A DNA stretch of 64,000 nt, from the NCBI GenBank assembly GCA_902514295.1, contig CABXQE010000005.1, positions 1 to 64,000 on the forward strand, given 5' to 3'. The position numbers and the translations under genes are program-made. The notes under the pieces were generated by a model. It worked only from the letters and a program-made list of their open reading frames with translations. It searched no databases and had not been told where the DNA came from. Position 1 is the stretch's first letter. Every line of letters begins with the position of its first letter. Of this stretch, positions 28,702 to 39,700 are shown in pieces. Source of the DNA: an uncultured SAR86 cluster bacterium (GTDB lineage: Bacteria; Pseudomonadota; Gammaproteobacteria; Magnimaribacterales; Magnimaribacteraceae).

Positions 28702-30090
28702 ATGCATGAACTGAACCAGAAAAGTGCTACTGAATTAGCTGAACTTATTAAATCTAAAAAAGTTTCCAGTAAAGAAGTTGTTGAAACTCATCTTAAAAGA
28801 ATAGAAGAAGTAAATCCTGAAATAAACGCCATCACCCTAACGCTTGAAGAATCAGCTATTAAATTAGCGGAAAAGGCTGACAGTGCAAGTGATGAAGAAA
28901 GGAATAGGCCTTTTCATGGAGTTCCGATGACGATTAAAGAGAATATAGATTTCTTAGGAACTCCCACAACTAATGGAGTGCCTTTCTTTGCTGAGTCTAT
29001 GCCTCCTAGAAACGCTCCAATAGTGGATCGTATGCTAGGAGCAGGAGCTATACCTATCGGAAGAACTAACCTTCCTGAAATGGGAATGCGACTGGATACG
29101 GACAACCCTTTAAGAGGAAGAACATTTAATCCTTGGAATAAAAAAGTAACGCCAGGAGGTTCAAGTGGAGGTGAAGGTGCTGCTATCGCAACAGGAATGA
29201 GTCCTTTTGGGTTAGGAAATGACATCGGAGGATCTCTTAGAAATCCAGCTTATTGTTGTGGAATAACTTCTCTTAAACCAACCATAGGACGTATACCTTT
29301 TGTTAACTCAATAGCTCCATTTGAAGATATGGGTATATCTGGTGCTTTTTTAACAGACGGGCCTATGGCTAGGTCTGTAAAAGATCTTCAAGTAGGCTTG
29401 TCAGTTTTAGCTGGAAGGCATATTGACGATCCACAATCTGTTGATGCACCTTTAAGTGGGGATTTACCCCAAAAACCTAAAGCTGCTTTAGTTAAAAATA
29501 TTGAGAATTTTAATTTACCAGAAGCTACGTTAAGAGAAATTGATAAAGCAGGATCTATCCTGACAGACAATGGATGGATTGTAGAAGAAGTGGAAGCCCC
29601 TGAAGTAGGAAGAGTTTATGAAATCTGGGGAACTGTTCTTAACAATGGTCTTTTGGAGGCTATGCCAGATGAATTATTTAAGAAAGAAACTGCTACTTAT
29701 TTAACGCGCTTCTCTGAACCCTTTATCAACAATGGTATAAATTTAGACCAAGCTCTCGTTGAAAGAAGAAGACTAAGAAGATCGTGGTCGGCCTTTTTAA
29801 CGGATTACTCTGTTTGCATTGGTCCTACTTGGGCGAATCTTCAATGGCCAATTGATATAGACCTAGATCCGGAAAAAGGAGATGGCGTTTTAAGTGAAAG
29901 CTTTATATTTATTGCCCCAGGAAATTGCTTAGGCCTTCCTTCGGTTGCCTTACCTATGGGGGTTGATAATGGGCTGCCTACTGGAATACAAATTTATTCA
30001 GAAATGTATAGAGAGGACCTGTGTTTGCATGCTGCTGAATTAATACAAAAGGAAGCTCCGTGCCCCACCCCTATAGACCCTATGAGTTAA
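28702..30090 (+). CDS. Amidase (amidase-signature family)
   Basis: 462 aa; GVPMTIKENID, TPGGSSGGEGAAIATGMSPFGLGNDIGGSLRNPA. Confidence 0.95.
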   Translation: MHELNQKSATELAELIKSKKVSSKEVVETHLKRIEEVNPEINAITLTLEESAIKLAEKADSASDEERNRPFHGVPMTIKENIDFLGTPTTNGVPFFAESMPPRNAPIVDRMLGAGAIPIGRTNLPEMGMRLDTDNPLRGRTFNPWNKKVTPGGSSGGEGAAIATGMSPFGLGNDIGGSLRNPAYCCGITSLKPTIGRIPFVNSIAPFEDMGISGAFLTDGPMARSVKDLQVGLSVLAGRHIDDPQSVDAPLSGDLPQKPKAALVKNIENFNLPEATLREIDKAGSILTDNGWIVEEVEAPEVGRVYEIWGTVLNNGLLEAMPDELFKKETATYLTRFSEPFINNGINLDQALVERRRLRRSWSAFLTDYSVCIGPTWANLQWPIDIDLDPEKGDGVLSESFIFIAPGNCLGLPSVALPMGVDNGLPTGIQIYSEMYREDLCLHAAELIQKEAPCPTPIDPMS

Positions 30091-30102
30091 TTCTTTATTG
30101 AA

Positions 30103-31461
30103 TTATTCGCAACCAGCGGGGATATATAGACTACTTTTGTTAGGATCTTCTATTTTATAAACAATTACAGTTCTTACATCAGGTATGTTGGTTGGTACAC
30201 CTTCCTTTTCAGGGATTGAGTATTCATAACTTTTTGATGAAGCTAAAGCAGACTTGTTAAAACCTTCGTGAGTAGACCATTCAACCTTTGCGTTTTCTGT
30301 TTTGCCTTCCTTATTTACCGTAAAACTTAACATCACACACCCTTCTATTCCCCTTTCCAAGAGTCTGCGAGGATAGGCTGGCGGAAGTTGCTTTAAAGGC
30401 ATGTATAAATTTTTTGAATTCCTGTAGCTCATGTTTCCATATCTCACAGTCCAAGAATCCTCTTTATTAGGTAGATAATATTTAGATGCTTCTTTTTTCG
30501 AATCCACCCAGGAAATTAAGGGTTCTATACTAAGCTCCTTGGCCAACTTAATAGCTCTATCATTTCCCTCATAAACTAAACACCAATTTTCTTGTTTTTT
30601 TGCTGCATAAGCTAATCTAGCCAAGGTGTTTAATCTAATAAATGCTGCTGCCTTAAAAGAAGTTTGCGAAGCAGGTGCCATTTGAAGGTCAGTTAAAGAT
30701 AAAGAGCCTAGAGTTATGACTTTATCAAAATTTTTAATTTTTAGAGCATCTATTAATATGTCTTCAGCAAAAGAAGATTCTTTAAGATACATGGTAGAGC
30801 ATATGTTTCCGCTTCTAACCCTCTGACCTTCCTCCACTTCAAAAGAACTATTGTAGGAGACTCCTATCTTTGTAGCACAACCGCGGTTATTAAAGATCCA
30901 TCTAGTTATTTTTATACCCTTTTCTGACCAAAATTGAGTAAGTTCATCATACTGTATCTTCTTTGAACTCTCTAAAGCAATTGACGCAATTATCATTGCA
31001 GAAAATTGTTGAGCAGAAAGATAATCCATAGGCACACCATTGAGTATAAAACTACCGTATTTAATTTGGTTATGATAAGGAAATCTAGCCAATGTATCTT
31101 GATTGAAAATATTAGATGTATAAATAAAATCCAGGGCTTCCGTTGCTAATTCCAGTATTTTGCTATGCTCTTCAATTCTTCTAAGTTCTAATATTTTTTT
31201 ATGGTAAGAGCGAATCTTTTTTCCTGCACTAATTAATGATCTAGATTCAGATCTATTTAATGTTTCTTTAGAACTTCCTAATAAATCATTTTTAATAAAT
31301 CCTTTAGAAATAGTATTGATACATTGCGGAAATTGAATTTCTTTATATTTTGATAAGGGAATCACTTCAGTCTCTTCAATGCTTAAGTTTATTGCCTCAA
31401 AAGCTGTAAGCTGAATAGGAAGAGATAATAATATAAAAAAAAGGAACCTTAGTATTACCAT
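30103..31461 (-). CDS. Secreted protein with C-terminal TonB-like domain
   Basis: 452 aa; C-terminal PPAYPRRLLERGIEGCVMLSFTVNKEGKTENAKV. Confidence 0.75.
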   Translation of the reverse strand: MVILRFLFFILLSLPIQLTAFEAINLSIEETEVIPLSKYKEIQFPQCINTISKGFIKNDLLGSSKETLNRSESRSLISAGKKIRSYHKKILELRRIEEHSKILELATEALDFIYTSNIFNQDTLARFPYHNQIKYGSFILNGVPMDYLSAQQFSAMIIASIALESSKKIQYDELTQFWSEKGIKITRWIFNNRGCATKIGVSYNSSFEVEEGQRVRSGNICSTMYLKESSFAEDILIDALKIKNFDKVITLGSLSLTDLQMAPASQTSFKAAAFIRLNTLARLAYAAKKQENWCLVYEGNDRAIKLAKELSIEPLISWVDSKKEASKYYLPNKEDSWTVRYGNMSYRNSKNLYMPLKQLPPAYPRRLLERGIEGCVMLSFTVNKEGKTENAKVEWSTHEGFNKSALASSKSYEYSIPEKEGVPTNIPDVRTVIVYKIEDPNKSSLYIPAGCE

Positions 31462-31465
31462 TCTA

Positions 31466-32836
31466 TTAATAGATAACCTTATCTAGTATTACCCCTAAAT
31501 CTTTCACACTTCTTCTAAAGGCCTTTTCATTTACCCTCTCATTATTGCCGTGAATTGAAGAGTATTCATCACCAACTGAAATCAGAGGATTAAAACCATA
31601 ACTGGCAATACCTAAATCCCTAGTGAAGTGGCTATCAGTAAATCCAGTACTTACTGAAGGTACGACTCTAGAGCCAGGGTATTCTTCTTCGGCAAATTCT
31701 TGAATGGCTTTAAATAAAACTGAGTCAGTTGGAGATATGGCCGAAGTAAAAGCCATGATCAGATCAACTTTAACCCCAGTATCGGCTACGAGAGCTTTAA
31801 ATGTTTCTATAAATTCTTCTGCTGGCCTATCGGGCAATATTCTGCAATCCACTTCTGCCCATGCAGTTGGAGGGATTACGTTAATTTTATTAGAACCGCC
31901 CATTCTAGTTAGAGAGCAAGTGTCTCTAGTTAAAGCATGGCTAGAAGCTGAGTACTCTTGAAGTTTATTCAAAAAACCTTCTTCTTTAATGGAAGACTTA
32001 ATATTCCTATATTTATCAGCCATAGGACCATCTATACCTCTAGCTCGTTCTTTAAAGAGTATTTCCACTTCAGGAATTATTCTAGCTGGGAAAGGATTTT
32101 CTTTAATAACATTCAGAGCGTCTATTATTCTTGTCACTGAGCTGGTTGGTCTTGGCGAAGAACCATGCCCCGGTACGTCAACCGACGTTAATCTCAACCA
32201 AACAGGTACTTTTTGAGTAACCTCAACTCCAAAAACAATCTCATCATTCGATCTTGATCCACTGCCGCCTTCGTTGATAAGCAAACCTGCTCCTTCAAAG
32301 ACTTCTGGACGATTCTCGACCATCCACCCCGCACCAAATGCTCCACCAGCCTCTTCATCGGCAGTAGCGACAAAAATTACGTCTCTATTAAGTTTTTTTG
32401 CTGATCTATGTATTTTTATAAAATTAGCTAGGTGAGAGATTCCAGTGCCTTTCATGTCTAATGCACCTCTACCCCAAATAAATCCATCTCTAATTTCTCC
32501 AGATAATGGATCAACGTCCCAAAATTCTATATCTGCCGGAACTACATCAGTGTGTTGTAGAAGAATAATTGGAGGTTTATCTCCGCCTTCTATACGTGCC
32601 CAAATATTTCCTCTTCCAGGGGCGCTCTCTGCAGATTCAAATTCAATACCTTCTTTATTGAATATTTCAGCATAAAAATCAACGGCTCTACTTTCATTAC
32701 CTGGAGGATTAATTGTGTCTACTTTTAGATACGCCTGTAACCAAGCTACGGCCTCATCGTCAATTGCAGGCTGTTCACTTGCCCAATGCCAATTCGAGAT
32801 TAGTAAAACCAGGACTAGTAAGGTATTTTTTTTCAT
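31466..32836 (-). CDS. M20 family metallopeptidase
   Basis: ILLQHTDVVPAD, WGRGALDMKGTG, FVATADEEAGGAFGA. Start reassigned to MKKNTLLV at 32836 (signal peptide); the track start at 32893 would intrude into the upstream gene. Confidence 0.9.
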   Translation of the reverse strand: MKKNTLLVLVLLISNWHWASEQPAIDDEAVAWLQAYLKVDTINPPGNESRAVDFYAEIFNKEGIEFESAESAPGRGNIWARIEGGDKPPIILLQHTDVVPADIEFWDVDPLSGEIRDGFIWGRGALDMKGTGISHLANFIKIHRSAKKLNRDVIFVATADEEAGGAFGAGWMVENRPEVFEGAGLLINEGGSGSRSNDEIVFGVEVTQKVPVWLRLTSVDVPGHGSSPRPTSSVTRIIDALNVIKENPFPARIIPEVEILFKERARGIDGPMADKYRNIKSSIKEEGFLNKLQEYSASSHALTRDTCSLTRMGGSNKINVIPPTAWAEVDCRILPDRPAEEFIETFKALVADTGVKVDLIMAFTSAISPTDSVLFKAIQEFAEEEYPGSRVVPSVSTGFTDSHFTRDLGIASYGFNPLISVGDEYSSIHGNNERVNEKAFRRSVKDLGVILDKVIY

Positions 32837-32837
32837 A

Positions 32838-34121
32838 TCAATTATTAAAATTTCTTGCGTGGAAGTCTTGAATATCTGGATCAACCAGAGCATCTGAAAC
32901 TTTCAATTCTCTTTGTAAGTGTAAAGAATTTAAGTTTCTACATCTACTTAAAGCAACGTAAGCCTGTCCGGTTGCAAACGCTCCTGTTCCTAAATCAACT
33001 GAACAACTTTCTAAAGTTAAACCTTGAGACTTGTGTATGGTAACTGCCCAACCTAATTTAATTGGAAACTGCTTAAAAGATGAGACAACCTCTTCTAAGA
33101 CTTCGTCAGAATCATCGTCATAAGTGAACTTAACCTTATTCCATTCTTCCCTTTCAACTTTATGAGTCTTGTTGTTGATTTTAACTTTGATGCATTTCTT
33201 CTTTTTATCTAAACATTCCGAAACTGTTCCTAATGTTCCATTAACCCATCGTCCTTCAGAGTCATTCTTAATAAACATAACACTTGCGCCTTGCTTAATT
33301 TTTAACTCCCTAGGTGCTGGCAAATCATTTTCATTTAACTCTCCAAATTCTTTTGACTTAATTATTTCTTCAGGGCTGTCTAAATAAGTCAGCTTATGAT
33401 TATTTAATTCTTCAGCTCTATTCTTTCTAGAAGTTAGTGTCATATAAGCATCTGATTCTAATGTAGGATCAAAACACTGAGAGTTAATCTTATTTATCGT
33501 TTTTTCTAAATCGTTTCCTATTCTTATATTGTTTAAAAGTTCATAGAAGCCTTCATCTTCTTCTTGTCTGAAGGATTTATCTAATTGGAAATATTTGACG
33601 TTTTTAATCTCCTTAAAGCTTAAGGCATCGAAGAAATAGATAGAATCGTACCTATCATATATTTCCCTTTCTTCATGTTGCTTAACCACTGGAGGAAGTT
33701 GGAATAAATCTCCGCAAGCCAAAACATGGATGCCTCCAAACGGTTCTGTAGATTTTTTATAAATTTGTAAAGACTGTGAAATGGCATCTAACATTGGAGC
33801 TCTTACCATAGAAACTTCATCTATAATTAATAGCTCTAGATTTTTTAATAATTTAGCAAACCTGGGGTCTTTGGACTTAGTAATCACTGGGATAGTGTCA
33901 AAACCAATCCTAAAAGCAGAATTGATTGTTGTGCCCCCAATATTTAAGGCAGCTATTCCGGTAGGAGCAACCACGATCTTCTTTGAAGAAAGTTGATTTT
34001 TAACTCGTTCAAGCAGAGTGGTTTTACCAGTGCCTGCTGCACCTGTAAGAAATATAAATTGTTGTTCTTCGTTATCGCTAAGAAGTTCAACTATTTGATC
34101 TTGAACTGCATCAAATGACAT
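32838..34121 (-). CDS. PIF1-like / SF1B helicase (AAA family ATPase)
   Basis: 427 aa; FLTGAAGTGKTTLLERV (Walker A), LLIIDEVSMV, ACGDLFQLPPV, GWAVTIHKSQGLTLESCSVDLG, AYVALSRCRNL. Confidence 0.92.
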   Translation of the reverse strand: MSFDAVQDQIVELLSDNEEQQFIFLTGAAGTGKTTLLERVKNQLSSKKIVVAPTGIAALNIGGTTINSAFRIGFDTIPVITKSKDPRFAKLLKNLELLIIDEVSMVRAPMLDAISQSLQIYKKSTEPFGGIHVLACGDLFQLPPVVKQHEEREIYDRYDSIYFFDALSFKEIKNVKYFQLDKSFRQEEDEGFYELLNNIRIGNDLEKTINKINSQCFDPTLESDAYMTLTSRKNRAEELNNHKLTYLDSPEEIIKSKEFGELNENDLPAPRELKIKQGASVMFIKNDSEGRWVNGTLGTVSECLDKKKKCIKVKINNKTHKVEREEWNKVKFTYDDDSDEVLEEVVSSFKQFPIKLGWAVTIHKSQGLTLESCSVDLGTGAFATGQAYVALSRCRNLNSLHLQRELKVSDALVDPDIQDFHARNFNN

Positions 34122-34133
34122 CAGAACCCATGA

Positions 34134-35030
34134 CTAAGAATCTAATTTATCCATATTTTTTATTGCACGTTCCATCTGCCGTTCTCTGGTTGAGTGTTCG
34201 TTTACCGCTTTAAGCATAGCGTCTGCTTTTTTTAAGAGATCATCTGTAGAGCTATTAAATTTCTCAAACTCTTTTTTTAGCTTTCCAAATTCTTGCATGA
34301 TATCTCCAGCCCTTTCATTTAAGGCTAAAGTTCTAAATCCCATGTGAATGCTAATTAAATAAGCCGCTAAAGAATTTGGCCCCATGATTAGAACTCTTTT
34401 ATCTCTAAAAAGATCCTCCCTAAGGTTATCTATAGAGTCTATTAGCTGCATTAGAGATTCACTTGGAATATACATTACAGCCAAATCTATAGTTATACCT
34501 TCTTGAACGTATTTATCCTTTATATCCTCGGCATCACTTATAACGTGCCTTCGGATATCATCTTTTGCTTTCTTTTCAAGTTTTTCATCCCCGCTCTCAG
34601 ACGCTTTAAGGTAGTTATCAAATAATGCTGAAGGAAACTTAGCATCAATTGGCAACAACAAGTCTTCTGGCAATCTAATAACAAACTCCACTCTTTTCCC
34701 GGAACCAGGTATAACTTCGTAATTACTTTCGTAATGCTTGCTGTTAAAAATATCTTTAATTATTGCCTCAAGAGACCATTCACCAAATTTACCGGCTAGG
34801 GTTCCTCCCGATAAATAGCGATTTAACTTATGCAGCGGATCTTGAAAAGATTGCAAGTCTTTAGAAATCTCATTAATTGACGATTGTTGAATCTCTATTG
34901 CTTTATCGATGACTGAAATTGAGTCTTGATTTTTATCACCGTCCTTAGAACCGCTAATAATGAGGTAAAGGTTCAAAGAAACCAGTACGACTAAAACCAG
35001 CAATAATATGGCTATTAGAATTTCCATCAT
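34134..35030 (-). CDS. rmuC: DNA recombination protein RmuC
   Basis: 298 aa; GKFGEWSLEAIIKDIF, VEFVIRLPEDLLLPIDAKFPSALFDNY, VMYIPSESLMQLI, ILMGPNSLAAYL-type motif. Confidence 0.92.
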   Translation of the reverse strand: MMEILIAILLLVLVVLVSLNLYLIISGSKDGDKNQDSISVIDKAIEIQQSSINEISKDLQSFQDPLHKLNRYLSGGTLAGKFGEWSLEAIIKDIFNSKHYESNYEVIPGSGKRVEFVIRLPEDLLLPIDAKFPSALFDNYLKASESGDEKLEKKAKDDIRRHVISDAEDIKDKYVQEGITIDLAVMYIPSESLMQLIDSIDNLREDLFRDKRVLIMGPNSLAAYLISIHMGFRTLALNERAGDIMQEFGKLKKEFEKFNSSTDDLLKKADAMLKAVNEHSTRERQMERAIKNMDKLDS

Positions 35031-35078
35031 TACAGACTAAAAGCTTGATTAATAAAAATCAATTTAAGAACTCCTTAT

Positions 35079-36509
35079 TTAAGTTTCTATCCTACCAGTG
35101 TCATATCCTAAATTGGTTAGATTATCTTCATGCACTGACTTATTGATCTCGTATTTTGAAATAAAATATAAGGAAATAGGAGCAATAATATAAAGTAAAG
35201 ATGTAGAGAAAATAGCTAGATTAGTAACGGCTTCGCGTTTTTCTTCGATAGAGCCCTCTTCTCCGAAACCAGCTAACGATAGAAGTAAACCGGAAAGCAA
35301 GACCCCCACCCCACCAAGGATTTTTCCAGACAATCCGTTAACGGATATTATCAATCCTTCAGATCTTGCATTAGTAGCGTTCTGATGATCTTCAACTACA
35401 TCTGAAAACATGGAGCTAAATAAAATTCCATTGATAACACGCACACCTGCCATGAATGCAGAATGCATTGCTACTAGAAAAAATAGAGCACTAAAAACGC
35501 CTAATCCTACCTCAGGAAGAATATTAGTATGAAACTTTATATCAATTATTCTCAATACAGTTAAAGAAGGGCCCACTGTTATCATCAAACCAGTCAATAC
35601 TAGGACAGATTTTTTCTTATCTTTATTTTGCAATAGCTTATTTGCACTAAGACCTGCGATCATCGCACCAGGAATGGTTAATGCTAATATCAAGGTGAAT
35701 TCATCAGGTAACCATTGCCAAAAATAATTAATTAAATAAATACTAAAGACGCCACTTAAAGAGCCAACGATTCCAAATAATGAGGTACCAATAATTAAGT
35801 TACGCCAAGAGTTATTCTTCCATAAAGCTAGAAGTCCTTTTATAACTCCAGTATCTTTTGTATCGTCTTGAGCGGTTGTTTGTTCAAATTTAGATTCGAC
35901 GTGCCTAAGCTTGAAAACTGAAATGACACTGGTTACCAGGAAAAGAACCACAACAATAAGAGAGACGGCCTCGTAACCACTCTCTTGATTCCAATTGTTA
36001 TCAAATATTACAGCTATGGTTGTGTAAAAAATGACAGCGCCTAAAATTCCAAAATTATTATTCCTGGCGTGTAATAAATTCCTTTGTTCATACCCTTTTA
36101 TCATCTCTATCCCTAAAGAAGCTCTCGGGATAAAAAACATAGTGCTGCTTATTCTAGTAACAATGATGAATAAAAGGAGTTGTACGAAAAGAGCAAACTG
36201 ACTATTTCCTAATTGAACATTAAATAATAGAAAAACACCTATAGCGAAGCCGATTAGCCCAAATGCCATAAAAGGGATACGTCTTCCATACCTGGAACTG
36301 GTTCTATCAGACATACCTCCAATCATTGGGTCTGTGAAAGCATCCACAAATAAAGACAAGGCAATACCTAATCCGCATAAGAAAGGGTCCAAACCAAGGA
36401 CTTGATTGTAGAAGTAAAGAAGGAACATTCCTAAGAATGCTTCACTAGCAGCTCCACCTACGTTTCCTAATGCCCAGGTATTTAGATATTTTTTTTTGAG
36501 TTCTTCCAC
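35079..36509 (-). CDS. MFS transporter, GPH (glycoside-pentoside-hexuronide) family-like
   Basis: 476 aa, multi-TM; DPFLCGLGIALSLFVDAFTDPMIGGMSDRTSSRYGRRIPFMAFG. Confidence 0.88.
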   Translation of the reverse strand: MEELKKKYLNTWALGNVGGAASEAFLGMFLLYFYNQVLGLDPFLCGLGIALSLFVDAFTDPMIGGMSDRTSSRYGRRIPFMAFGLIGFAIGVFLLFNVQLGNSQFALFVQLLLFIIVTRISSTMFFIPRASLGIEMIKGYEQRNLLHARNNNFGILGAVIFYTTIAVIFDNNWNQESGYEAVSLIVVVLFLVTSVISVFKLRHVESKFEQTTAQDDTKDTGVIKGLLALWKNNSWRNLIIGTSLFGIVGSLSGVFSIYLINYFWQWLPDEFTLILALTIPGAMIAGLSANKLLQNKDKKKSVLVLTGLMITVGPSLTVLRIIDIKFHTNILPEVGLGVFSALFFLVAMHSAFMAGVRVINGILFSSMFSDVVEDHQNATNARSEGLIISVNGLSGKILGGVGVLLSGLLLSLAGFGEEGSIEEKREAVTNLAIFSTSLLYIIAPISLYFISKYEINKSVHEDNLTNLGYDTGRIET

Positions 36510-36535
36510 TTTTTTAACTTTTTCAAATTCAGAAC

Positions 36536-36609
36536 TGGAGCGAGATACGAGAATTGAACTCGTCTCTCAACCTTGGCAAGGTTGCGTAATACCACTATAC
36601 CAATCTCGC
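36536..36609 (-). tRNA. tRNA-Gly (GCC)
   Basis: Reverse complement GCGAGATTGGTATAGTGGTATTACGCAACCTTGCCAAGGTTGAGACGAGTTCAATTCTCGTATCTCGCTCCA; 7-bp acceptor stem GCGAGAT/ATCTCGC, anticodon loop TTGCCAA, encoded CCA. Confidence 0.95.
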
Positions 36610-36720
36610 TAAATAGCTTTCCTCTGCTTGTAAAGCTGAATAAACAAAGGCCACAGAAAGGATTATACAAACAATCAAAAATCTGTGTTTAATAATTTTT
36701 AGCTCTGGGTCACCTAGGTA

Positions 36721-39700
36721 TCAAATTTCTAAACTCACAAAGAGCAATTCATCTTCATATCTATCTTCGATGAAATGGCTCATAGGTTCTTCAACTTGAG
36801 GAATGGTTGGATTGGTTTTGGAAGGATCTTCGACCCAAGGTTCAAGTAGTTCTTCGTTATTGAATTCAATCTTATCCCCAACTTCCAGATCTATTAATCC
36901 ATCCAAAGATATATCTTCAGATCCAGTAGTGATCCCTCCATCAGGTAGTTCTCCAATGTTAGAGAAGTCTACATCTAAAGAGCTGTTGCTTAAGGCTGTT
37001 CCAAAGAAAAATGATGCAACCATATGACCGCTTTCATTTATATCTACTGGTGTAAAGCTAGATTCAGTCAAATCAGAAGCTGTCATGTTTTCAACTATAG
37101 CTAGATACTCAGAGCCAGCCTTGATGATAGTGTGACTAGAATAATCACCCGTTCCTTGTTCTATGGTTAAATCACCGAACGTTAAACCATTGTCCAAACC
37201 AATTAAGTCGGTTCCATCAGTAAAGTCCTTAAAAGTATCGGCATCAGTAATAGCTGTACCGCCACTACCAACTCTAATAACAAAAGTATCAACACCACCA
37301 CCACTGGTTATGGTATCGGCTCCAGTGCCACCATCCAGTGTGTTATCCCCGTCCGTACCAACTAGCGTGTCATTTCCAGCACCACCATAAAGAATATCGT
37401 TGGTCGATCCAGAACCGGCATTTAAAGTATCATTTCCGCCGTAACCATAAAGTGTATCTGCTCCACCCTTACCATTTAAAATATTAGCATTGTTATCACC
37501 CTTTAGAACTTCAGCGTTAGATCCACCAGATAAGTTTTCAAAGTTAGTGGCTCCAGCAGTTGTAAGTGTAAGTTCAGTATCAGTGGCTGGCGTAGATTCT
37601 TCAAAAGAGAGAGTATCATTACCAGTTCCACCATCGAGCTTGTTAAGGTTGGCTGCTGAGATGGATGGAGTGCCATTTGAACCAGTCAGCATAACGGAAA
37701 CTGAGTCATCCCCTGCTCCCATATCAATGGAATCAGCATTTTTTAGTTTAGCTGAATTAAAACTATCATTGCCATCACCCATGTTAAGGGTCCAGTTGCC
37801 GGTGTAATCACTTGAACGATCAACATTCAGATTCATGGTGTCAGCTTCAGAACTTCCCTTAACCGTCACATTCATGGAAGCGGTTAAGTTTTGTAATCCG
37901 TATTTACTGACCGATGAACTATCGGTCGTATTCCAACTATCGGCCGGAAGACTGCTGCTACCATAAAAGTAAAGTGCTTTTTCCGTAGCGTTCCAATAAA
38001 CCTTATGTTGGTCTGGTGTTTCATATAACCGGTTGGTGGTGAAGTGAATGTAATCGTAGTCACCGACCGTTAGATTCTCAACATTACTGAACGTGATACT
38101 TCCTCCGGAAGCATCCGTCAGCGTGATGTTGTCACCGCTACTGGACAGAGTGAAGTTGGCCAAACTAGCGGCACCCGTGTAACTGATATCTAAGGTATCG
38201 GTACCGGCGCCAGCATTAACGGTATCAGAATAAGCTCCAGATTTAGATCTGATGTTGAAGGTATCGTTACCTCCCCAACCTAACAATGTGTCGCTTCCAG
38301 CTCCACCATTGAAGGTATCATTTCCTGAGCCACCTATTAAAGTATTATTACTAGAACTACCGTTAATGGTTTGATTAGATGTATCAGCAGATTGAAAATC
38401 CAAAGTTGTTATATTGCTTACAGAAATTCCAGTCAAAGTAGCTAAGTAATTAGACCCTTCTTTGATAACTGTATCACTTCCATTTTGTTCTATGGTTAAA
38501 TCATCGAAACTTAAACTATCTAAACCGAAAGAGTCGGTACCGTCAGTGAAGTCGGTGACAGTATCTCCATCACTTTGCGTAGCACCGCCATCACCAGAGC
38601 GCAGTACAATCATGTCCGAACCACCGTAACTAGTTATAGTATCTGCTCCAGTGCCACCATCCAGTGTGTTGTCTCCAGCATTTCCGTAAAGGGTATCATT
38701 ACCCGCACCACCATAGAGAGCATCAGCAGATGTTTGATCATTGGATCCATTGGAATCAGCGTAAAGAGTGTCGTTGCCTCCATTACCATTAATGGTGTCG
38801 GCACCGTTTTTACCACTTAAAACATTGGCATTACTATCTCCAGTTATAGTCTCTGCTCCTGCCGTGCCAATGATATTTTCAAAGTTAGTAGCTCCTGCAG
38901 TTGTCAGCGTAAGTTCAGAGGTGTTACTGCCACTTTCCTCAAACCCAAGCGTATCATTGCCTGCACCACCATCGAGCTTGGTAAGATTAGCTGCTGAGAT
39001 GGATGGAGTGCCATTTGAACCAGTCAGCATAACGGAAACTGAGTCATCCCCTGCTCCCATATCAATGGAATCAGCATTTTTTAATTTAGCTGAATTAAAA
39101 CTATCATTGCCATCACCCATGTTAAGGGTCCAGTTGCCGGTGTAATCACTTGAACGATCAACATTCAGATTCATGGTGTCAGCTTCAGAACTTCCCTTAA
39201 CCGTCACATTCATGGAAGCGGTTAAGTTTTGTAATCCGTATTTACTGACCGATGAACTATCGGTCGTATTCCAACTATCGGCCGGAAGACTGCTGCTACC
39301 ATAAAAGTAAAGTGCTTTTTCCGTAGCGTTCCAATAAACCTTGTGTTGGTCTGGTGTTTCATATAACCGGTTGGTGGTGAAGTGAATGTAATCGTAGTCA
39401 CCGACCGTTAGATTCTCAACATTACTGAACGTGATACTTCCTCCGGAAGCATCCGTCAGCGTGATGTTGTCACCGCTACTGGACAGAGTGAAATCAGTTA
39501 AACTGCTAGCATAACTAATTACTAAGGTATCAGTTCCTGAACTTGCTGAGATTGTGTCAGTAAAAGAACCTGATTTATCTGTTACATTAATGACATCATC
39601 ACCCAAACCTCCATCTACTGTGTCACTGCCTGCTCCAGTGGTTATGGTGTCGTTACCAGTTTGACCCCAAAGTGTATCGTTACCTTCTCCACCCGTTAAT

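Noticed and set aside
36482-36670. 62-aa minus-strand ORF
   Set aside because: Runs through the tRNA-Gly gene.
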